Source: Gibbsiella quercinecans (GTDB lineage Bacteria; Pseudomonadota; Gammaproteobacteria; Enterobacterales; Enterobacteriaceae). From it: DNA of 64,000 nt. The notes beneath the pieces were generated by a model, which searched no databases, had not been told where the DNA came from, and saw only the letters and a program-made list of their open reading frames with translations. Where the stretch lies: the NCBI RefSeq assembly GCF_002291425.1, contig NZ_CP014136.1, positions 186,001 to 250,000 of the forward strand, given 5' to 3'. The translations under genes were made by a program, and so were the position numbers. How positions within the stretch are numbered: position 1 is the stretch's first letter; every line of letters begins with the position of its first letter. Shown here in pieces: positions 58,295 through 64,000 of the stretch.

Positions 58295-59392
58295 ATGAGT
58301 CAACTCTTCAAACCAATTAGCCTCGGGCAACTGAAGCTACCCAACCGCATAATTATTGCCCCAATGTGCCAATACTCGGCCAACGACGGCAAAGCCAGCG
58401 CATGGCACCTGTTGCACCTGGGGCACCTGGCGCTTTCCGGTGCCGGGCTGTTGATTGTCGAAGCCACCGCCGTATCGCCGGAAGGCCGCATTACCCCGCA
58501 CGATCTCGGCCTGTGGGACGATGAAACCGAACGCGCCCTGGCGCCCGTCATTCAGGCGGTAAAAAAGCACGCCACACTGCCGATCGGCATTCAGCTTGGG
58601 CATGCCGGGCGCAAGGCCGCCTGTGCCGTGCCGTGGCAAGGCGGCGGCCAGTTAAGCGCCGCCGACGGCGGCTGGCAAACCCTTTCCGCCTCGGCATTGC
58701 CCTTTGCACCGCAAGACGAAGCGCCGCAGGCGATGAGCCTGACGCAAATCGAGCAATTAAAAGCGCAGTTTGTCGCTGCCGCCAGGCGCGCCGATCGCCT
58801 GGGGTTTGATCTGATCGAACTGCATGGCGCACACGGTTATCTGCTGCACCAATTCTTATCCCCGCTAAGCAACCAGCGCACCGATCAATACGGCGGTTCG
58901 CTGGCGGGCCGCATGCGACTGCTGCTGGAAATCTTCACCGAGGTGCGGGCGGTATTCCCGGCGCACAAACCGATCGGCGTGCGTATATCCGCCACAGACT
59001 GGGTGGCCGGCGGTTGGGACGAAGCGCAGTCCATCACCCTGACGCAAGAGCTGAAAACCCTGGGCTGCGCTTACATCCACGTTTCCAGCGGTGGCCTTTC
59101 GCCGCAGCAACAAATCCCGGTCGGGCCAAATTATCAGGTGCCTTTTGCCGAGGGTATCAAGCAACAAACCGGCATGCCGACGATCGCCGTTGGGCTGATT
59201 ACCGAACCTGAACAGGCCGAGGCCATTGTCGCCACCGGGCAGGCGGATATGGTGGCGCTAGCCCGCGGTATCCTGTATAACCCGCGCTGGCCGTGGCACG
59301 CCGCTGCCAAGCTGGGCGAAAAAGTCAATGCGCCGCCGCAATACTGGCGCAGTGAGCCTCATGTGCTGAAGGGACTCTTCAACACCGATTAA
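58295..59392 (+). CDS. old-yellow-enzyme family NADH:flavin oxidoreductase (YqjM-like)
   Basis: FMN ene-reductase of 365 residues. It has PMCQYSA with the Cys tuning the flavin (about 24-29), QLGHAGRKA, and the substrate His pair in LHGAHGYLLHQFLSP; LSNQRTDQYGGSLAGRMRLLLEI and DMVALARGILYNP are the FMN-phosphate motifs. The Cys and overall pattern fit the YqjM/XenA subclass. Electrophilic alkenes or xenobiotics are likely substrates by family. Not at this place in E. coli. Confidence 0.88.
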   Translation: MSQLFKPISLGQLKLPNRIIIAPMCQYSANDGKASAWHLLHLGHLALSGAGLLIVEATAVSPEGRITPHDLGLWDDETERALAPVIQAVKKHATLPIGIQLGHAGRKAACAVPWQGGGQLSAADGGWQTLSASALPFAPQDEAPQAMSLTQIEQLKAQFVAAARRADRLGFDLIELHGAHGYLLHQFLSPLSNQRTDQYGGSLAGRMRLLLEIFTEVRAVFPAHKPIGVRISATDWVAGGWDEAQSITLTQELKTLGCAYIHVSSGGLSPQQQIPVGPNYQVPFAEGIKQQTGMPTIAVGLITEPEQAEAIVATGQADMVALARGILYNPRWPWHAAAKLGEKVNAPPQYWRSEPHVLKGLFNTD

Positions 59393-59586
59393 CCCTGATG
59401 GCCGGTGATCAGCGCCGGCCCAAATGGCGTTTTAATGCGGTGTGTTTTCCTGTTACGCCAGAAAAATGCCACAATAGCGGGCTATAACCGGCAGAAAGTC
59501 ATCGGCATGGATATGGCCCCAGAGGTAACCGGTCATGCTAACATTCTGTTCTTTATATAAAACAACCGTTCCTAAGCGAAGAATAC

Positions 59587-60507
59587 ATGACCCAACTCCC
59601 TTCATTTAACCGCTCGTTATTGCACCCGCGTTACTGGTTAACCTGGTTTGGCATTGGTCTGCTGTACCTGCTGGTACTCCTGCCTTACCCCGTTATTTAT
59701 CAGTTGGGAACCCGGCTTGGTCGTTTCTCCATGCGCTTTCTCAAGCGCCGGGTCGCCATCGCGCGGCGCAATCTGGAGCTGTGCTTTCCAGAGAAGCCAG
59801 AGGCTGAACGTGAAGAACTGATCGCCCAAAACTTTGCCTCGGTCGGCATGGGGTTGTTTGAAACCGGTATGGCCTGGTTTTGGCCCGACTGGCGCATCAA
59901 ACGCTGGTTTACCGTACGTGGGCTTGAACACATTCAGAAAGCGCACGATAACCACCAGGGGGTGTTGCTGATCGGCCTGCATTTTCTGACGCTGGAGTTG
60001 GGCGCGCGTATTTTCGGTATTTATAACCCTGGGATCGGCGTCTATCGCCCGCACGACAACAAGCTGATGGACTGGCTGCAAACCTGGGGGCGGATGCGCT
60101 CCAATAAATCCATGCTAGATCGCAAAGACGTTAAAGGCATGATCCGTGCCCTAAAGCAGGGTGAAATCATCTGGTACGCGCCGGATCACGACTATGGCCC
60201 GCGCAGCAGCGTGTTTGCTCCGCTGTTTGCCGTGGAAAAGGCCGCGACCACCATGGGCAGCTATATGCTGGTGCGCATGGGCAAACCGGCGATCATTCCC
60301 TTCACGCCACGGCGGCTACCCGATGGCAAAGGCTATGAGCTGATCATGCAACCGGCGGTGGAGGGTTTCCCGCTGGACAATGAACTGAATGCCGCGGCGT
60401 TTATGAACCGCGTGGTGGAAAAGGAAATCATGATGGCACCGGAACAATATATGTGGTTGCATCGCCGGTTCAAAACCCGCCCGGAAGGGGAACCGTCGTT
60501 GTACTAA
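59587..60507 (+). CDS. lpxL: lipid A lauroyl acyltransferase
   Basis: Inner-membrane enzyme that adds laurate to Kdo2-lipid IVA. The 306 residues equal E. coli LpxL. An N-terminal transmembrane anchor lies around 18-40; the HX4E catalytic motif is in [11 protein letters not shown] (about 132-137), with [19 protein letters not shown] and [12 protein letters not shown] near the end. Followed by a strong terminator. Confidence 0.96.
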   Translation: MTQLPSFNRSLLHPRYWLTWFGIGLLYLLVLLPYPVIYQLGTRLGRFSMRFLKRRVAIARRNLELCFPEKPEAEREELIAQNFASVGMGLFETGMAWFWPDWRIKRWFTVRGLEHIQKAHDNHQGVLLIGLHFLTLELGARIFGIYNPGIGVYRPHDNKLMDWLQTWGRMRSNKSMLDRKDVKGMIRALKQGEIIWYAPDHDYGPRSSVFAPLFAVEKAATTMGSYMLVRMGKPAIIPFTPRRLPDGKGYELIMQPAVEGFPLDNELNAAAFMNRVVEKEIMMAPEQYMWLHRRFKTRPEGEPSLY

Positions 60508-60538
60508 CGGTTACCCTTTAACCGCCTAGCCTGTTGAT

Positions 60539-60565
60539 AAACCCGCTCATGCGGGTTTTTTATTG
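60539..60565 (+). terminator. rho-independent terminator after lpxL
   Basis: AAACCCGC, TCAT loop, GCGGGTTT followed by TTTATT. Confidence 0.85.
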
Positions 60566-60632
60566 CCGCCCTTGAGAATAACCGCAAACCGTGTGAAGGT
60601 ATGGCCTTTCTCATCCGTATCAGGGAGCCCTT

Positions 60633-60917
60633 ATGTATATCGTAAACCTCACCTACCATCGCCCTATTGCAGAAGTCGATGCGCTGCTCGCCGACCACAT
60701 TGCCTGGCTGAAAAAGTATTTCCAACAGGGGACGTTTATCGCTTCCGGCCGCAAGAACCCGCGTACCGGCGGCGTTATTCTGGTGAAAGGTGTGGCACGG
60801 GCGCAGTTGGATACGATCCTGGCAGAGGATCCGTTTAACGCGGTGGCCAACTATGAGGTCACCGACGTGGCGTTAAGCACCGCCTCAACGGGTTTTGAGG
60901 CGCTGATAAACGCGTAA
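60633..60917 (+). CDS. YCII-domain protein
   Basis: A 94-residue ferredoxin-like protein of the YciI family. It begins MYIVNLTYHRPIAEVDALLADHIAWLKKYFQQG with the conserved His-Asp pair (HIAWL), then FIASGRKNPRTGGVIL and DPFNAVANYEVT. Family members have a proposed hydrolase-like site with His and Asp, but no established reaction. AGGGAGCCCTT precedes the ATG. Single gene between lpxL and mdtG. Confidence 0.85.
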   Translation: MYIVNLTYHRPIAEVDALLADHIAWLKKYFQQGTFIASGRKNPRTGGVILVKGVARAQLDTILAEDPFNAVANYEVTDVALSTASTGFEALINA

Positions 60918-61109
60918 AGCCCGTATGCCCTCACGCTACCCTGTGTGGGGGTTATCTTTTTTCGATCCGCCGCCCATTTTCCTGCCCTCGCGCCCCCGTT
61001 CAATTGATGTCCGCAGCTATTAGGCGCATACTTATCGCGCTAATTTTTTCCGCTTTGCCCTATTGCACCTCGCGATCACAAAGCTTTCCTTCATCTGCAT
61101 CGGTAATTT

Positions 61110-62351
61110 ATGGCTTCGGCATCAGAACCTGTTAACTGGAAACGTAACCTATTCGTCACTTGGCTAGGCTGCTTCCTGACGGGTGCGGCGTTTAGCCTGA
61201 TCATGCCGTTCCTGCCGCTGTACGTTGAGGCGCTGGGCGTCACCGGGCATCAGGCGCTGAATATGTGGTCCGGCCTGGTGTTCAGCATTACCTTTCTGTT
61301 TTCCGCGATTGCCGCGCCGTTTTGGGGCGGGTTGGCCGACCGGCGCGGGCGCAAACTGATGCTGCTGCGCTCGGCGCTTGGCATGGCGATCGTCATGGTG
61401 CTGATGGGGATGGCGCAAAATATTTGGCAGTTCCTGGTGTTGCGCGCCTTGCTCGGGCTGCTCGGCGGTTTCATCCCCAACGCCAATGCGCTGATCGCCA
61501 CACAGGTGCCGCGCAACCGTAGCGGCTGGGCGCTGGGGACGCTCTCCACCGGCGGCGTCAGCGGCGCGTTGATTGGCCCGCTGATCGGTGGGCTGCTGGC
61601 CGATCAGTACGGCCTACGGCCGGTATTTTACGTTACCGCCAGCGTACTTTTTATCTGTTTTATCCTGACGCTGCTGTTTGTCAAAGAACAGTTTACCCCG
61701 GTGCAAAAAAAAGACATGCTGCATGCGCGCCAGGTATTTGCTTCGTTAAAAAGCCCGAAGCTGGTGCTGGGGCTGTTTGTAACAACCATGATTATCCAGG
61801 TTGCAACCGGCTCTATTGCCCCGATCCTGACGCTATTCGTTCGCGATCTGGCCGGCCATACCAACAACCTGGCCTTTATCAGTGGGCTGATTGCCTCCGT
61901 GCCCGGCGTCGCCGCACTGATGAGCGCACCCCGCCTTGGCAAGCTGGGGGACAAGATCGGCCCTGAACGTATTTTGATTTGTATGCTGATTGTTTCCGTC
62001 CTGCTGCTGATCCCGATGGCGTTTGTGCAGTCCCCTTTGCAGTTGGGTATTTTGCGCTTCCTGCTGGGCGCCGCCGATGGCGCGCTGTTGCCGGCGGTGC
62101 AAACGCTGTTGATCTACAACTGCACTAACCAGGTCGCGGGCCGCATCTTCAGTTATAACCAATCGTTTCGCGATATCGGCAACGTCAGCGGGCCGCTGCT
62201 TGGCGCGGCGGTATCCGCCAGCTATGGTTTCCGCGCGGTGTTCCTGGTCACCGCGTTAACCGTATTGTTCAATGTCGTTTATTCCTGGTGGTGCCTGCAA
62301 CGCCGCCGCCCGGCTTGCAGTAGCGATGACCGCCTGCAAAACGAGCAATAA
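61110..62351 (+). CDS. mdtG: multidrug efflux MFS transporter MdtG
   Basis: Drug:proton antiporter of the DHA1 family, 413 residues with 12 transmembrane segments. Motif [15 protein letters not shown] lies after TM2 and a repeat [12 protein letters not shown] after TM8; motif C lies in [18 protein letters not shown] (TM5). In E. coli it exports fosfomycin and deoxycholate and belongs to the MarA/SoxS regulon; no marbox was sought here. Gene order mdtG-lpxL agrees with E. coli. Confidence 0.94.
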   Translation: MASASEPVNWKRNLFVTWLGCFLTGAAFSLIMPFLPLYVEALGVTGHQALNMWSGLVFSITFLFSAIAAPFWGGLADRRGRKLMLLRSALGMAIVMVLMGMAQNIWQFLVLRALLGLLGGFIPNANALIATQVPRNRSGWALGTLSTGGVSGALIGPLIGGLLADQYGLRPVFYVTASVLFICFILTLLFVKEQFTPVQKKDMLHARQVFASLKSPKLVLGLFVTTMIIQVATGSIAPILTLFVRDLAGHTNNLAFISGLIASVPGVAALMSAPRLGKLGDKIGPERILICMLIVSVLLLIPMAFVQSPLQLGILRFLLGAADGALLPAVQTLLIYNCTNQVAGRIFSYNQSFRDIGNVSGPLLGAAVSASYGFRAVFLVTALTVLFNVVYSWWCLQRRRPACSSDDRLQNEQ

Positions 62352-62799
62352 GCGGATTTATTAGCCTTCGGGCTGTTGCGGCGGATTTTATCTGTTTTTC
62401 GCACTTTTTCTGCGGTTTACCGCGCTGGCACGCGCCCGGCATCCCGCATCCAGCCCATTGTTTTCCAGCACATATCTGGCAGCTATTCCCAGCGGCCTTC
62501 CGTCAACTTTTTTTCCCCGCTCACGAACATAAAATCTGAAAAATCAGAAGTTCATCGACCTTTTAACTAAAAAACGACCCACTGTTCTAGACAAAACCCG
62601 TGTTTGCTTATCAAATGGGCGATTGATATCACGCCAGGCCGCAAGCCTGGCAAAGTGAAAAAAGTTGCGATAGCCACTGTGAACCGAGCCATTGTGCGGA
62701 TAATGCCGGGTAATCCGCCTTTGGCGTTCTATCAGCAAAATTATACCCATAATCACCTCTTAAGCCGTCTTTGCCGGCCACTGCAATCGGGAATTAGGT
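62352..62799. other. mdtG-transporter intergenic region
   Basis: A 448-bp spacer between two plus-strand genes. Small frames inside lack Shine-Dalgarno sequences. It should carry the promoter of the following transporter; I see no distinctive operator. Confidence 0.5.
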
Positions 62800-64000
62800 A
62801 TGTCATCTTCCATCAATAACCAACCGGGCCGTACTTTCTTCGGCCACCCCTACCCGCTGGGCCCGCTGTTCTTCACCGAAATGTGGGAACGCTTTTCGTT
62901 CTATGGCATTCGTCCGTTACTGATCCTGTTTATGGCCGCTACGGTCTATGAAGGCGGGATGGGGTTGGCGCGTGAGAATGCCTCGGCGATCGTCGGTATC
63001 TTTGCCGGCAGCATGTACCTGGCTGCGCTGCCCGGCGGCTGGCTGGCGGATAACTGGCTCGGCCAGCAAAAAGCCGTATGGTACGGCTCGATTTTAATTG
63101 CTCTGGGCCACCTTGCCATCGCGCTGTCCGCCATTATGGGCACCGCGTTGTTCTTTATTGGCCTGACGCTGATTGTGATCGGTTCCGGCCTGTTCAAAAC
63201 CTGTATTTCGGTAATGGTGGGCACGCTGTACAAACAGGATGACGCCCGGCGAGACGGCGGTTTTTCGCTGTTCTATATGGGCATCAATATGGGTTCTTTT
63301 ATTGCCCCGCTGATTTCCGGCGTGCTGATCCGCACCAACGGCTGGCACTGGGGCTTCGGCATCGGTGGGCTTGGCATGCTGGTGGCGCTGGTGATTTTTC
63401 GCCTGTTCGCCGTGCCGGCCATGAAACGCTACGATAGCGAGGTGGGGCTGGATTCCACCTGGAATAGCCCGGTAACGAAAAGAAGCGGCGTGGGCGCGTG
63501 GGTCACGGCGATTGCCGCCGGTATGATCGTCATCATTGGCCTGATCGCCCAAGGCATTATCGTGATCAACCCGGTCGCCGTAGCCAGCACACTGGTTTAT
63601 ATCATCGCCGCCGCGGTGACGCTGTACTTCATCTATCTGGCCGCCTTCGCCGGGTTAAGCCGTGAAGAGCGCGCGCGCCTGCTGGTGTGTTTCATCCTGC
63701 TGATTTCCGCTGCGTTTTTTTGGTCGGCCTTTGAGCAGAAACCGACGTCGTTCAACCTGTTCGCCAATGATTACACCAACCGGATGGTCGGCAGTTTTGA
63801 AATACCGGCAGTCTGGTTCCAGTCCATCAATGCGTTGTTCATCATTCTGCTCGCACCGCTGTTCAGCTGGCTGTGGCCGGCTATGGCGCGTAAGCAGATA
63901 CAGTTGAGCAGCATCAGCAAATTTGTTATCGGTATTTTGTTTGCCGCAGCGGGCTTTGGCCTGATGATGATGGCGGCACAACAAGTGCTGGCGAACAACG
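62800..64000 (+). CDS. POT/PTR-family peptide transporter (3' end outside window)
   Basis: Proton-coupled oligopeptide transporter, 400 codons visible, running off the right edge. The ATG at 62800 begins MSSSINNQPGRTFFGHPYPLGP. The proton-coupling motif ExxERF is in FFTEMWERFSFYGIRP; the PTR2 signatures GGWLADNWLGQQKAVWYG and FSLFYMGINMGSFIAPLISG are both present, and AFFWSAFEQKPTSFNLFANDYTNR resembles the EQ segment of TM7. It is not a close match to E. coli DtpA-D, so no symbol is given. Confidence 0.88.
   Translation, partial: MSSSINNQPGRTFFGHPYPLGPLFFTEMWERFSFYGIRPLLILFMAATVYEGGMGLARENASAIVGIFAGSMYLAALPGGWLADNWLGQQKAVWYGSILIALGHLAIALSAIMGTALFFIGLTLIVIGSGLFKTCISVMVGTLYKQDDARRDGGFSLFYMGINMGSFIAPLISGVLIRTNGWHWGFGIGGLGMLVALVIFRLFAVPAMKRYDSEVGLDSTWNSPVTKRSGVGAWVTAIAAGMIVIIGLIAQGIIVINPVAVASTLVYIIAAAVTLYFIYLAAFAGLSREERARLLVCFILLISAAFFWSAFEQKPTSFNLFANDYTNRMVGSFEIPAVWFQSINALFIILLAPLFSWLWPAMARKQIQLSSISKFVIGILFAAAGFGLMMMAAQQVLANN

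Noticed and set aside
63094-63552. 152-codon minus-strand frame opposite the POT transporter
   Set aside because: Antisense of a membrane-protein gene giving a His/Gln-rich nonsense product; no support.

Overview
The window is a chromosomal segment of a gammaproteobacterium of the order Enterobacterales. Its core gene order and protein sequences follow the E. coli ycf/yce region closely. A roughly 200-bp intergenic repeat (ends TATACCC...GGGTATA) and an mntR-mntH pair next to a Ser tRNA point to Serratia or a close relative in the Yersiniaceae. This assignment comes from recall and pattern, not from a search.

Layout. 1-6.6 kb: the 5' part of a hydroxycarboxylate dehydrogenase gene (hcxB), then pepT, divergent from the spermidine/putrescine importer genes potABC and a separately promoted potD. 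6.6-11.6 kb, minus strand: lolCDE, nagK and cobB. 11.6-22.4 kb: mfd (plus), then ycfJ, ndh, ycfP, nagZ, thiK, lpoB, ycfL and hinT (minus), covering cell-wall recycling, PBP1b activation, thiamine salvage and respiration. 22.4-25.6 kb: a divergent HxlR regulator/SDR pair, then divergent mntH/mntR with an MntR box between them. 25.8 kb: tRNA-Ser(GGA) with its promoter and terminator.

25.95-30.8 kb is an AT-rich accessory island. It sits between two decayed same-orientation IS3-family remnants. It carries small genes that look like bacteriocin or toxin immunity genes without toxins: a colicin-E1-type immunity membrane protein, a decayed immunity-like pseudogene, two unrecognised small proteins, a decayed gene tail, and an R2K-clade ATP-grasp protein. 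It also holds a perfect 18-bp inverted repeat. This is the most novel part of the window.

30.9-45.2 kb, mostly minus strand: ptsG (with Mlc, CRP and SgrS control sites), ycfH, holB, tmk, mltG and pabC, followed by the fatty-acid/phospholipid cluster fabF-acpP-fabG-fabD-fabH-plsX-rpmF-yceD, then yceF (plus) and rluC. 45.2-49.1 kb: rne with its conserved autoregulatory leader. 49.1-64 kb: an ABM-domain protein, pyrC, dinI (perfect LexA box), a small coiled-coil protein, bssS, solA, a LuxR-type regulator, tqsA, yceJ-yceI, trhO, an OYE-family oxidoreductase, lpxL, a YCII protein, mdtG and a truncated POT-family peptide transporter. Several starts were shortened from the longest open frame using Shine-Dalgarno position and the N-termini of known homologues.
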